Of a DNA stretch of 64,000 nucleotides, positions 1 through 8,484 are shown in pieces. The DNA is taken from contig NZ_JAYGJO010000012.1 in assembly GCF_035013185.1 (NCBI RefSeq), positions 1-64,000 of the forward strand, in the 5' to 3' direction. This stretch comes from Acerihabitans sp035013185. GTDB lineage: Bacteria; Pseudomonadota; Gammaproteobacteria; Enterobacterales; Enterobacteriaceae. Each line of letters begins with the position of its first letter. Within the stretch, counting starts at the first letter, position 1. The notes under the pieces are model-generated. The model was given only the letters and a program-made list of their open reading frames with translations, was not told the origin of the DNA and ran no database searches. The position numbers were made by a program, and so were the translations under genes.

Positions 1-69
1 TACGACAGGTCAACACAAAGGCAGTTCAGCCAATCCCAGCACGGGTCAGTCCGATCCGGTATTCAGGAG

Positions 70-605
70 TATAGTAGACTGAGTATCCCAGCAGTTGCCG
101 CGACGGCTCATGCTTTACGTTATCCGGTAGCGCCAAAGTATCTGTCGATACTCATGGCTGGTATAGTGACTACCTTGTCGCTATGGAACATCACACCTTT
201 AGGCCGGCCGCGTAGCTCCCAAGCCATCTGAAGCGCTTTTACTGTTAACGCTGTATCAGGCGAGTTCAACATCGCCCAGTCCACCGGTTTGCGGGCAAAT
301 AAGTCCAGCACCACAGCCAGGTAAGCCCACTGCTTGCCCGTCCAGATATAGGTCACGTCACCGCACCAAATCTGGTCCGGTTCTGTGACTGCGAACTGCC
401 TGTCGAGATGATTTGGGATTTCAACGTGTTCACTCTCTCCTCGTTTGTATTTGTGTGTCGGCATCTGACAGCTGGCGATACCGAGCTCTTTCATTAGCCG
501 CCCTGCCAACCAGCGACCGAGTTTCACACCTTTGCTGCTCACCATTGTAACGATACTTCTTGCACCGGCAGAGCCGCCGCTGGCGCTCCATGCCTCAATG
601 ACCAA
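70..605 (-). pseudogene. IS3-family transposase (OrfB) remnant
   Basis: The - strand encodes part of the OrfB DDE transposase of an IS3-group element. The segment around WCGDVTYIWTGKQWAYLAVV is the first catalytic-Asp region of the rve integrase core. It is broken in several ways. No OrfA or OrfB N-terminus lies upstream, because a stop falls directly before the homology. A one-base frameshift sits right after MFHSD near position 177. The continuation in the other frame (GSHYTSHEYRQILWRYRIT) then meets an in-frame TAA, followed by SMSRRGNCWD before homology is lost. The DDE centre is therefore incomplete and the element cannot transpose itself. Family assignment is from recognised sequence; the exact IS name is not claimed. 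Confidence 0.85.
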
Positions 606-1026
606 ACCTCAGGTGGCCAAATTTAGCGTGCCACTTCACCTGATGCTGGCTGAAAAATTCATTTATTTAACAAAGTCACGTAGCGTCCACGCTGATTTAC
701 ATAATACTGTGTGTTTTTACGCTTTCTTAACGTTTTTTGATGATTTACATTATGAAATATGTGATCGTTTTAAATAAAACAACGTTTTATTTTTGATATC
801 ATGAGTTCGTGGTGATATCCATATGCAATCAGTTGCTAAGAGAAATTATATTAATTTCATATAAACGACTTAACGCAATGGATATATTTTCAATCAGTAA
901 CCGTTTAAAGTTGTTTATGCTTTTTGTAGAAAGTAACCGATCAGGACGCGTTTACGTACGTCAGACCCACCTCTGATGTGGATTACTATATTGAAAATAG
1001 AAACACAGTAACTCTGGGAAAAATTA
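606..1026. other. Intergenic region, upstream control region of the pectin operon
   Basis: About 420 bases without a convincing gene between the IS remnant and the first porin. It is AT-rich and holds the KdgR-type palindrome annotated separately. A TGTGA half-site at 760-764 could be half of a CRP site, but I see no matching TCACA at the right spacing. The kdgM-family genes of Dickeya are known to be controlled by KdgR and CRP. Confidence 0.6.
772..792. promoter_or_regulatory. Candidate KdgR operator (21-bp palindrome)
   Basis: AAATAAAAC-AAC-GTTTTATTT is a perfect 9-bp inverted repeat with a 3-bp spacer. It resembles the A/T-rich GAAAC...GTTTC-type box bound by KdgR, the repressor of pectin-catabolism genes. 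It lies about 235 bp upstream of the first porin start and ahead of five co-directional pectin genes. Binding by KdgR is inferred from resemblance and context; no kdgR gene is in this window. Confidence 0.65.
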
Positions 1027-1839
1027 ATGATGGATACAAAGAGTGTAGCATTAATATTCGCAATATTTCCTTTATCCTGTCTGGCAACAGATGGAAAAAC
1101 CACTTTTCAGTATGAACATAACTGGAAAACGATGGATCGCCGTCATAGCGACTCAATCAAGCTGATTCACAAATTAACCAGTGGCTGGTCATATGAAGTA
1201 AAATTCAGCACATCGGCCGGGGGTAACAGTAATTACGATACCGCGTATGACGATATGCAGGGCGGTTCAGGCGGATTAGTTATTGGTAAAGATTTTAAAC
1301 TGAGTGACAAAAAAAGCACTATCACGCCGTCGTTTGAAACGTCTATCGGTTCCTCCTCCGTCTCTTATCAGCCAGGAATAAAGTACAATTATTCAATCAA
1401 TAAAGAGTGGTCGGCCTACGCGCGTTACCGCTATGAACTTAAAAAAATATCGCGCAGCACACGGTATTCAACGATTAGCAACTCTGATAAGTATGGCTAT
1501 GCGGGCGACACTTACCTGTCAAAATCCGATACGGGCCGCCACCGTCTGGATACCGGCCTCACCTATTCAGGGTTTAAGGATCTGGCGCTGACCTATGTGT
1601 TCAACTACTACCTGGGCGATAACGTCACCGAGTCATATTCGTACAAAAATGGCAAATTCATCGAGAAAAACTATACCGTTCATAATGGCAAAAAGAACGA
1701 TTACGAAAACCAATTTAAGATCCAATATAAATATTTTAAAAAATTGATGCCATATTTAGAAGTCGATGATGTCACCGTGTCAGGCACTTCGGCATCAAGG
1801 CAAGCGAAAATTAAAATTGGCTTTAATTACGTTTTCTAA
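1027..1839 (+). CDS. KdgM-family oligogalacturonate porin (first copy)
   Basis: Outer-membrane beta-barrel of the KdgM family, small monomeric porins that pass oligogalacturonides and other acidic oligosaccharides. The N-terminus (about 20 residues ending SCLA) is a signal peptide. The mature protein opens with the family's FQYEHNW-type first strand. It alternates aromatic and polar residues throughout, has the YARYRYELKKISRS strand seen in KdgM proteins, and ends in a terminal Phe as barrel proteins do. At 270 residues it is somewhat longer than typical KdgM (about 235). Start is ATG 1027 (a second ATG follows at 1030), preceded by a weak purine stretch. It is the first gene of the pectin operon; the next porin begins about 60 bp downstream. 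Confidence 0.88.
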   Translation: MMDTKSVALIFAIFPLSCLATDGKTTFQYEHNWKTMDRRHSDSIKLIHKLTSGWSYEVKFSTSAGGNSNYDTAYDDMQGGSGGLVIGKDFKLSDKKSTITPSFETSIGSSSVSYQPGIKYNYSINKEWSAYARYRYELKKISRSTRYSTISNSDKYGYAGDTYLSKSDTGRHRLDTGLTYSGFKDLALTYVFNYYLGDNVTESYSYKNGKFIEKNYTVHNGKKNDYENQFKIQYKYFKKLMPYLEVDDVTVSGTSASRQAKIKIGFNYVF

Positions 1840-1897
1840 ACGCCTGATGCATTTTTTCTAACCAATACCTTACGCTTAATTTACAGTGGTAATGAAA

Positions 1898-2650
1898 ATG
1901 AAAAAAACATTTATTATGGCCGGAATGGCCCTGCTGTTATTGACAAACTCGGCAGCTAACGCCTCTGACACCAAATTTAATTATGAACACAATTATGCCA
2001 CCCAGAATAGATACCATGGCGATAAAATTGGCATGGCTCATTTTATGGATAATGGTATCTATCTCGGCGTTGAATTAGCTTTCTATAACACAAAACAGGA
2101 TATCGCGCTCGATGACGTTGTGTCGAATGCTTACTCGTTTTATACCGGCTACGATCATATGCTCGCCGATAATGTCACCCTTACGCCGAACATCGAAACC
2201 AAGTTTTATTCAGGCGGCACCAGCGGTGAAGGCTATTCAGGCAACATTGGCGATAGCGGAACCCAAGGCGCACGCTACACGCCAGGGCTGAAACTCACTT
2301 ACCACATTAATGACGCGCTGGCGTTGTATGCGCAATACCGCTACGACCTCCGTAAAATCACCCGCAGTAAACGTACCGAAGCCGATGGTGATACCCACCG
2401 CAGCCGCTATGAACTGGGGGCAATCCTCTCCGGGATCGGTCACGTCACCGTAGGTTACAAAGTATATTATTACGACGGTGACTATATCATGCAGAATAAT
2501 AAAAATCATGATTATCAACAAGATATAGATATAAGTTATCGTTTTACCGAGAACTGGCAAGGCAATTTGGGTGCTGAAGATGTCGCCAGCAGCCGAGTGA
2601 CGGATACGCGTGAAGTAAAAATCAAAACCGGTTTCACCTACACCTTCTGA
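1898..2650 (+). CDS. KdgM-family oligogalacturonate porin (second copy)
   Basis: Second KdgM-type porin in tandem, about 250 residues. It has a classic signal peptide (MKKTFIMAG... to ANA/S around residue 23), a first strand KFNYEHNYATQNRYHGDKIG, the family strand YAQYRYDLRKITRSK, and a C-terminal TGFTYTF with terminal Phe. ATG 1898 is chosen because GTGG at 1886-1889 is correctly spaced; ATG 1892 and GTG 1886 in the same frame are alternatives. The two copies share architecture but differ widely in sequence, so they may prefer different substrates, for example saturated versus unsaturated or differently sized oligogalacturonides. The downstream neighbours paeY, pemA and the PL2 lyase support pectin as the substrate. 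Confidence 0.9.
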   Translation: MKKTFIMAGMALLLLTNSAANASDTKFNYEHNYATQNRYHGDKIGMAHFMDNGIYLGVELAFYNTKQDIALDDVVSNAYSFYTGYDHMLADNVTLTPNIETKFYSGGTSGEGYSGNIGDSGTQGARYTPGLKLTYHINDALALYAQYRYDLRKITRSKRTEADGDTHRSRYELGAILSGIGHVTVGYKVYYYDGDYIMQNNKNHDYQQDIDISYRFTENWQGNLGAEDVASSRVTDTREVKIKTGFTYTF

Positions 2651-2708
2651 TTACTGCGGGGAGACGCGGTGGCTTCTTGCCCGCGGCGCTCCAGATGGAG
2701 AGGTTCAT

Positions 2709-4316
2709 ATGCAAGTTAAAACATGTTTCATGACATTAAGTTTGTTGCTTTCTACACCGGCAATGGCGCAGACCACATTGATTCAAGGTACGGTAGCCAA
2801 TGGCGGCCCTGTGCGCTCCGCCGAGGTGACCGTGATCGACAAAAACGGCAGCCAGCAGAGCACCAAAACGGATCAGCAGGGCCGCTTCAGCCTCGATGCT
2901 TCCTCACTTCAGGCCCCGCTATTGCTAAGCTCGGTCGACCCACGCTTACCTGATGGCAAAACGAGTCATAACTGCCTGAACAGCGATACTCAGCGTGCTC
3001 GCTGCATGGCCTCAGTCCTCCCGCAGTTACACCACGGCAAGACCAACGTCGCCAACATCACCCCGTTCACCGATCGGCTGGTATCAGAAATCGCTGTATC
3101 ACTGAAATTTATCGGGCCCCAACAGTGGATCGAGAGTGGCAGCGCAGAGGCGATGAAAGCCGAGCTGCTGCAACAGCCGCTGGCGCATTTTCACGCGGGA
3201 ATGGACGCCGCGCTAACCCGGGCCGGTATTCAAGACGCTGCTACCTTTAACCCGATTAGCACGCCGATGCAGGCAAATGGTCAGGGCATTGACGCCATTT
3301 TGCTGGTAATTAATCACAATCGAGGCTACGACAACAACAGCGGGCAAGCCGGTGAGACCACATTGAGTGACATCTCTTTTCGCCCCTTGGTTGGGCTGAC
3401 TGCCAGCGACCCTTATGAACCATTTGACTACACTCGCGCAAAAAAAGAACGAGAGGCAATCATTGCGGCTAAAACCCGCGTATTGATCGTGGGTGACTCC
3501 ACCGCCGCCACTTACGAAGTCAGCCGTCTGCCGCGGATGGGATGGGGCCAGGTATTCCAGCAGCGTTTTCGCGATGGCGCGCAAGTTCAGGTACTTAACG
3601 GCGCTCGTTCTGGTCGCTCCAGCCGCGACTTCTATAACGAAGGCTGGTATCAGCAGATGGCGCGATTCATCAAACCGGGCGATGTGGTGTTGATTGATCT
3701 CGGGCATAACGATGAAAACTGCAACGCGGCCAAGCCGATTCGCGGTGCGGCCGATGTTAAAAACCTGTGTAGCTACCCCAATGATGCTCAGGGAATGAAG
3801 CAGTATCCGGCCGGCCAGCCCAAGCTATCATTCCAAAACGCACTCGAAAACTACATTAATTTGGCTCGTGAAAAAGGTGCTACGCCAATTCTGATGACGC
3901 CAACGACACGTTTTACGAATGCCGATCGCAAGCAGGCATTTAAAGATGGGGATACCCGGCCAGTGATCAGTAGCCACTACACCCGGCAGAACAGTGCCAA
4001 TGGCTACGCCTTTACCGGCGATTACTCTGCCACCATCAAAAAAACTGCCCAGGATAAGCAGGTCCCACTGATTGATCTGGAACAGTTGACCATTGATTTC
4101 GCCAATCATCATGCCAGCGACTGGACTTCTTACTGGCTAGCGATCGACCCCAATGACAGCCGTTACCCCTACTACAAAACGCAAACCGCGGGTGTGATGA
4201 GCAAGCCGGATACGACACACTTCCAGCAAAAAGGGGCTGAAGCTGTCGCGGAGTTGGTCGCCGGGGCGATTAAACAAAATACGCAGTTAACGTCATTGGC
4301 CGGTCAACTGAATTAA
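2709..4316 (+). CDS. paeY: Pectin acetylesterase PaeY
   Basis: Removes acetyl groups from pectin so that pectate lyases can act. A signal peptide covers about 20 residues (ending AMA). It is followed by a carboxypeptidase-regulatory-like segment (QGTVANGGPVRSAEVTVID, residues about 25-60), then a linker and a C-terminal SGNH/GDSL hydrolase of the CE12 type. Block I is VLIVGDSTAATY with candidate nucleophile Ser264. GARSGRSS and LGHNDE are the Gly and Asn oxyanion blocks. Asp501-x-x-His504 (PDTTH) completes the triad. Its 535 residues match Dickeya PaeY (about 550). A strong GGAGAGG lies before ATG 2709. The pairing with pemA 13 bp downstream mirrors Dickeya paeY-pemA. Confidence 0.92.
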   Translation: MQVKTCFMTLSLLLSTPAMAQTTLIQGTVANGGPVRSAEVTVIDKNGSQQSTKTDQQGRFSLDASSLQAPLLLSSVDPRLPDGKTSHNCLNSDTQRARCMASVLPQLHHGKTNVANITPFTDRLVSEIAVSLKFIGPQQWIESGSAEAMKAELLQQPLAHFHAGMDAALTRAGIQDAATFNPISTPMQANGQGIDAILLVINHNRGYDNNSGQAGETTLSDISFRPLVGLTASDPYEPFDYTRAKKEREAIIAAKTRVLIVGDSTAATYEVSRLPRMGWGQVFQQRFRDGAQVQVLNGARSGRSSRDFYNEGWYQQMARFIKPGDVVLIDLGHNDENCNAAKPIRGAADVKNLCSYPNDAQGMKQYPAGQPKLSFQNALENYINLAREKGATPILMTPTTRFTNADRKQAFKDGDTRPVISSHYTRQNSANGYAFTGDYSATIKKTAQDKQVPLIDLEQLTIDFANHHASDWTSYWLAIDPNDSRYPYYKTQTAGVMSKPDTTHFQQKGAEAVAELVAGAIKQNTQLTSLAGQLN

Positions 4317-4329
4317 GGAGCAAGACAAC

Positions 4330-5415
4330 ATGTTCATACATTCTTTGGGCAAAGCATTTCTGCTGGGGTTGATCTCTTTCACCGTCACCGGCACGGTCTG
4401 TGCGGCATCGAATCAGGTTGTCGTGTCGACAAAGGTACAAAAAGGCGAATTTGCCACCATCGCGGCGGCACTGGAATCCGCACCCGCAGACGACACGCCT
4501 TTCACCATTTTCCTCAAAAAGGGGATCTACAACGAACGTCTGGAGATCAACCGGGCCAATGTCACCTTGAAAGGTGAAGCGCGTGATGAAACGGTGATCA
4601 GCGCGACCACCGCCGCAGGCATGCTGAATCCGCAGGGCGAAAAATGGGGCACTTCGGGCAGTAGCACGTTACTGGTCAACGGCAGCCACTTTACTGCCGA
4701 AGATCTCACTATCCGCAATGATTTCGACTTCCCCGGTAATCGGGCGCTGCCAGAAGGCGCGCCGGGTAAACTCAAGGACACGCAAGCGGTAGCGCTGTTA
4801 TTAGCGGAGAAAAGCGACAAGGCACGTTTTAAACGCGTCAGACTCGAAGGCTATCAGGACACGCTCTACAGCAAAACCGGCAGCCGCAGCTACTTCACCG
4901 ACTGCGAGATCGGTGGCCATGTCGACTTCATTTTCGGCTCGGGCGTTATGGTGTTCGATGGTTGCAAAATCATCGCCCGTGACCGCAGTGATATCGCACC
5001 GCCCTACGGTTATTTGACCGCGCCGAGCACAAAAAGCGAGTCACCTTACGGCCTGGTATTTCTCAACAGCCAGCTGCTAAAAGAGAGCGGCGTTCCGGCG
5101 AACAGCTTCGCCCTGGGCCGCCCGTGGCACCCGACCACCACCTTTGACGATGGGCGCTATGCTGATCCAAAGGCCATCGGACAGTCTGTTTTCATCAATT
5201 GCTATATGGACAACCATATCTACGGCTGGGACAAGATGTCGGGCAAAGATAAACAGGGCAAAACGATCTGGTTCTATCCACAGGACTCTCGTTTTTTCGA
5301 GGCCAACAGCTCTGGCCCAGGCGCGTCCATTACCCCGGGACGACGCCAATTAACTGAAGCACAGCTGGCCATGTTCACTCTGAAAGCGATCTTCCCTGAT
5401 TGGGCGCTAGATTAG
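4330..5415 (+). CDS. pemA: Pectin methylesterase PemA
   Basis: Carbohydrate esterase family 8 enzyme that demethylates pectin to pectate. It has a signal peptide of about 25 residues (ending VCAA) and a right-handed parallel beta-helix body. The family signatures are present: GYQDTLY with acid/base Asp177, GHVDFIFGSG with nucleophile Asp199, and LGRPWHP carrying the substrate Arg. Length (361) equals the Dickeya enzyme (366). The stretch between the two Asp residues is one residue longer than I recall for Dickeya PemA. The GGAGCAAGACAAC gap after paeY holds the ribosome site, so the two are almost certainly co-translated. Signal peptide and family indicate secretion to the periplasm, with possible type II export that cannot be judged here. 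Confidence 0.93.
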   Translation: MFIHSLGKAFLLGLISFTVTGTVCAASNQVVVSTKVQKGEFATIAAALESAPADDTPFTIFLKKGIYNERLEINRANVTLKGEARDETVISATTAAGMLNPQGEKWGTSGSSTLLVNGSHFTAEDLTIRNDFDFPGNRALPEGAPGKLKDTQAVALLLAEKSDKARFKRVRLEGYQDTLYSKTGSRSYFTDCEIGGHVDFIFGSGVMVFDGCKIIARDRSDIAPPYGYLTAPSTKSESPYGLVFLNSQLLKESGVPANSFALGRPWHPTTTFDDGRYADPKAIGQSVFINCYMDNHIYGWDKMSGKDKQGKTIWFYPQDSRFFEANSSGPGASITPGRRQLTEAQLAMFTLKAIFPDWALD

Positions 5416-5440
5416 TATTTTATTTAATAGGATATTGATA

Positions 5441-7159
5441 ATGAATACTTTTTATCTTAATTTAGTCGCAGCATCACTGCTTATGCTCAGTATCTCGCCG
5501 GTACAGGCCGATAGCACACAGCGCCTCAAGGCCGTCCAGCAGTATGTCGATACCGTGCTGGATAAAGCAGGCGATCACTACCATGGCGATAAACCGACTC
5601 CGTTGCTGGCGGATGGTATCGATCCGCGCACAGGCAACCAGCTCGAATGGCATTTTCCTGGCGGCAGAACAGCCGTGCTTTCCAATTTCTCTGCACAACA
5701 GAATCTGATGCGCGTTCTGGTCGGTTTGAGCCATCTTACCGGAGATGCGCGCTACCACCAGCGCGCGGCAGACAACGTGAAATACTATTTCGATCACTAT
5801 CAGGATAAGAACGGTCTGCTAATCTGGGGCGGTCATCGTTTCGTCGATCTCAAAACGCTACAAGCCGAAGGGCCGAGTGAGAAAGAGAGGGTGCATGAAT
5901 TAAAAAATGCCTATCCCTACTACGACCTGATGTTTGAAGTGAATAAACCAGCGGCCGAACGTTTTATCCGCGCCTTCTGGAATGCGCATCTGTATGATTG
6001 GAAGATCATGGAAACCAGTCGTCATGGCGAATATGGCAAGAAAATGGGCGATCTCTGGAACAACAAGTTTGAGCAGCAACCCCCCTTTTTCGCCACTAAG
6101 GGTCTGAGCTTCCTTAACGCAGGTAACGACTTAATCTATTCCGCGTCCATGTTGTATAAATACAACAATGAGGCAGGCGCGCTGGTGTGGGCAAAACGTT
6201 TGGCCGAGCAGTATGTCCTGCCACGCGACAAAACCACCGGGCTGGGTGTATATCAATTCACTCAAGCGCTCAAACGTGAGTCGACAACGGACGACGCCGA
6301 TACCCAGTCCAAGTATGGCGACCGGGCACAACGCCAGTTTGGCCCTGAATTTGGTCCGAGCGCGCTTGAAGGTAATATGATGTTAAAAGGTCGCACCAGC
6401 ACCATTTATTCCGAGAATGCGCTGATGCAGCTCCAACTGGCGAGCGACCTCGGCAACGACGGTAAAGACCTGCAAAAATGGACGCTCGATGGCCTCAAGG
6501 CCTTTGCCAAATATGCTTACGACGCAGCTAACAACAGCTTCCGCCCGATGATTGCCAATGGTAAAGACCTCTCCAACTATGAGTTACCGCGCGATGGCTA
6601 CTACGGTAAAAAAGGTACTGTACTGAAACCTTACAAGGCCACCAGCGACTTTATGCTGTCTTACGCACGTGCCTACTCACAGGATAACGATGCTGATTTG
6701 TGGAAAGTGGTACGCGGTATTGCCATGGGTCAGGACCTCGGTGATATGGGCAGCAAACCGGGAGAAAGCATGAAGGTTAACCTTGCGACCAGCAATAACG
6801 ATCCCTACGCCGTCTTTGCCCTGCTGGATATTTATCAAACCAGCAAGGTGAAGGATTATCTGACGCTGGCAGAGACCGTGGCTGACAACATCGTGGCGAC
6901 CAAACTGCATAACGGCTTCTTTATGGAAAGCTCCGATCGCCAGTATGCCGACATCGATAGTATTGATCCTTACGCCATTCTGGCGTTGGACGCGGTGCTG
7001 AATAATAAGCAAGGCGCGGTAGCTCCATTCCTCAATGGAGCTGGTTTCACGGAGGGCGCGTATTTGATGCCAGATGGCACATCACGTATCTCGACAAGTG
7101 ATAACGAAATTTTCGCGCTTAACGTTGGCGAACAGTTGAAGCCCAACAATAAGAAATAA
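5441..7159 (+). CDS. Periplasmic pectate lyase, polysaccharide lyase family 2
   Basis: Cleaves polygalacturonate by beta-elimination in the periplasm. The sequence is a PL2 lyase with an N-terminal signal peptide (MNTFYLNLVAASLL... ending VQA). This matches the endo-acting periplasmic type (PelY/PelP, YePL2A) rather than the cytoplasmic exolyase PelW. Counting from the TTG at 5435, His134 (WGGH), Glu155 (HELK) and Arg196-His197 (SRHGEY) have exactly the 21- and 63-residue spacing of the Mn-binding His109, Glu130, His172 and catalytic Arg171 that I recall for Yersinia YePL2A. ATG 5441 is preferred, with AGGA at 5429-5432; the in-frame TTG 5435 is an alternative. Last gene of the pectin operon, 25 bp after pemA. 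Confidence 0.9.
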   Translation: MNTFYLNLVAASLLMLSISPVQADSTQRLKAVQQYVDTVLDKAGDHYHGDKPTPLLADGIDPRTGNQLEWHFPGGRTAVLSNFSAQQNLMRVLVGLSHLTGDARYHQRAADNVKYYFDHYQDKNGLLIWGGHRFVDLKTLQAEGPSEKERVHELKNAYPYYDLMFEVNKPAAERFIRAFWNAHLYDWKIMETSRHGEYGKKMGDLWNNKFEQQPPFFATKGLSFLNAGNDLIYSASMLYKYNNEAGALVWAKRLAEQYVLPRDKTTGLGVYQFTQALKRESTTDDADTQSKYGDRAQRQFGPEFGPSALEGNMMLKGRTSTIYSENALMQLQLASDLGNDGKDLQKWTLDGLKAFAKYAYDAANNSFRPMIANGKDLSNYELPRDGYYGKKGTVLKPYKATSDFMLSYARAYSQDNDADLWKVVRGIAMGQDLGDMGSKPGESMKVNLATSNNDPYAVFALLDIYQTSKVKDYLTLAETVADNIVATKLHNGFFMESSDRQYADIDSIDPYAILALDAVLNNKQGAVAPFLNGAGFTEGAYLMPDGTSRISTSDNEIFALNVGEQLKPNNKK

Positions 7160-7358
7160 TTTTTCTGCGTAACATCAGGAAAACCGGGCTGGGTAGGGGC
7201 CTTAAAAGGCCATCGCCCCGCTTTTGACCCGATCTGGCCCGATCAGGAAACGGTTGATCAATGACTATTGCTCCAGAGAAACCGGTCACGGCAGAAAGCG
7301 ACGGAGTGTTAGAAGTTCGGTGTCATTCCAGTTAAATACCGACAAAAAGGAATGATAC

Positions 7359-7678
7359 ATGTCCCAGCCCTTCGATTTTGATAAAGCCCTGAAAGCACTT
7401 CAGGATGGTCCGACCTTAACGGGAAAAATGGCATATTGACACCGTTAATCAAATAGTTAACGGAAGCCGCGCTGGCTGCTGAGCTGGATTCTCACCTTGC
7501 TCAGGATATCGCTGCTAACCGTAAAAACGGCTCGACCAAAAAGACAGTTAAATCACCCACCGGTGCCTTTGAACTCGCCACTTCCCGCGACCGTAACGGC
7601 TCCTTTGAACCTCAGTTGGTGAAGAAGTATCAGACCACCTCTCTGACGAGATTGAGCGCAAGATCATCCGCATGTTCG
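7359..7678 (+). pseudogene. IS256-family transposase N-terminal remnant
   Basis: ATG 7359 begins MSQPFDFDKALKALQDG, the typical start of an IS256-group (mutator-type) transposase. Homology continues as AELDSHLAQDIAANRKNGST, then FELATSRDRNGSFEPQLVKK, then EIERKIIRMF. The reading frame is disrupted by an in-frame TGA after LTGKMAY, a shift in the TPLIKQ region, and another shift near 7640 (QTT/LSDE). Homology stops at 7678, exactly where the left end of the IS66-type element appears to begin. It is a dead fragment holding only the N-terminal third of the usual 400-residue protein. Confidence 0.85.
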
Positions 7679-7762
7679 GTAAGCGCCCTTAAATCGGCAT
7701 CTTTTTTTCAGTGATTAACTGCACCACACTGCCTTTGTCTACCATAAATGCAGGGCGCAATC

Positions 7763-8071
7763 ATGAAATCTCAACAGCGTGCCGAGCATTGGCGCGAACA
7801 GATCACTGCCTGGCAAGCATCCGGTCTTTCTGGCCAGGTTTTCTGTCAACAACAGCAACTGACATATCACCAGTTTGTTTACTGGCGGCAAAAATATTGC
7901 ACCGATAACCCGACCCAAGCGCGTGCCCCAGGGTTTGCCAAAGTCACCGCCGACATCACCCACGCCGACACCCCAACCGAACTGACACTCTCATTGCCAA
8001 ATGGCCTGGTGATCACCGGTCTTAATAACAGCAATGTGACCTTGTTGGGCGCTATTCTCAGGCAACTCTGA
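7763..8071 (+). CDS. tnpA: IS66-family accessory protein TnpA
   Basis: First of the three IS66-type genes. It is a small basic protein of about 102 residues with the family's N-terminal pattern (RAEHWREQITAWQASGLSGQVFCQQQQLTYHQFVYWRQK), a helix-turn-helix of the transposase_8/TnpA class. Start ATG 7763 is chosen because AGGGCG at 7752-7757 is well placed; an upstream ATG at 7748 lacks a ribosome site. Its stop overlaps the tnpB start by one base (TGATG), which is normal translational coupling for IS66. It appears intact, but the element as a whole is not. Confidence 0.88.
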   Translation: MKSQQRAEHWREQITAWQASGLSGQVFCQQQQLTYHQFVYWRQKYCTDNPTQARAPGFAKVTADITHADTPTELTLSLPNGLVITGLNNSNVTLLGAILRQL

Positions 8072-8439
8072 TGCGTAACCGTGACTTACGCCCGGCGCTG
8101 GCGATGCCGCAGATTTATCTTTATCGCGCACCCATCGATTTTCGCAAACAGGTCAACGGGCTGGCGGCGCTGATAGAACAGGAACTGGGGCATAATCCCT
8201 TTTCCGGGGCGCTGTATGCTTTCACTAACCGCCAGCGCAATAAAATCAAATGTCTGATGTGGGAAGACAATGGTTTTGTCCTCTATTACAAGGCGCTGGC
8301 AGAGGAGAAATTCAAGTGGCCCAATCTGGCCGATGACCTGTTGCCCCTGACCGGGGAGCAGATTAACTGGTTGCTGGATGGTTATGATATCAGTCTGCTC
8401 AATGGGCATAAAAAACTGCATTATGATGGCGTTAATTAG
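8071..8439 (+). CDS. tnpB: IS66-family accessory protein TnpB
   Basis: Second IS66 gene, 122 residues, matching the Orf2-type TnpB family. Landmarks are QIYLYRAPIDFRKQVNGLAALIEQ near the N-terminus and the well-conserved ALYAFTNRQRNKIKCLMWEDNGFVLYYK core. The frame is intact over the usual length (about 115). TnpB is required for IS66 transposition, but its mechanism is not established. It follows tnpA with one-base overlap, and tnpC starts 45 bp downstream. Confidence 0.92.
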   Translation: MRNRDLRPALAMPQIYLYRAPIDFRKQVNGLAALIEQELGHNPFSGALYAFTNRQRNKIKCLMWEDNGFVLYYKALAEEKFKWPNLADDLLPLTGEQINWLLDGYDISLLNGHKKLHYDGVN

Positions 8440-8484
8440 TCGAAATAAGAAGCATCAGGTAGCTGTTTTTGTTATAATTTAGCC

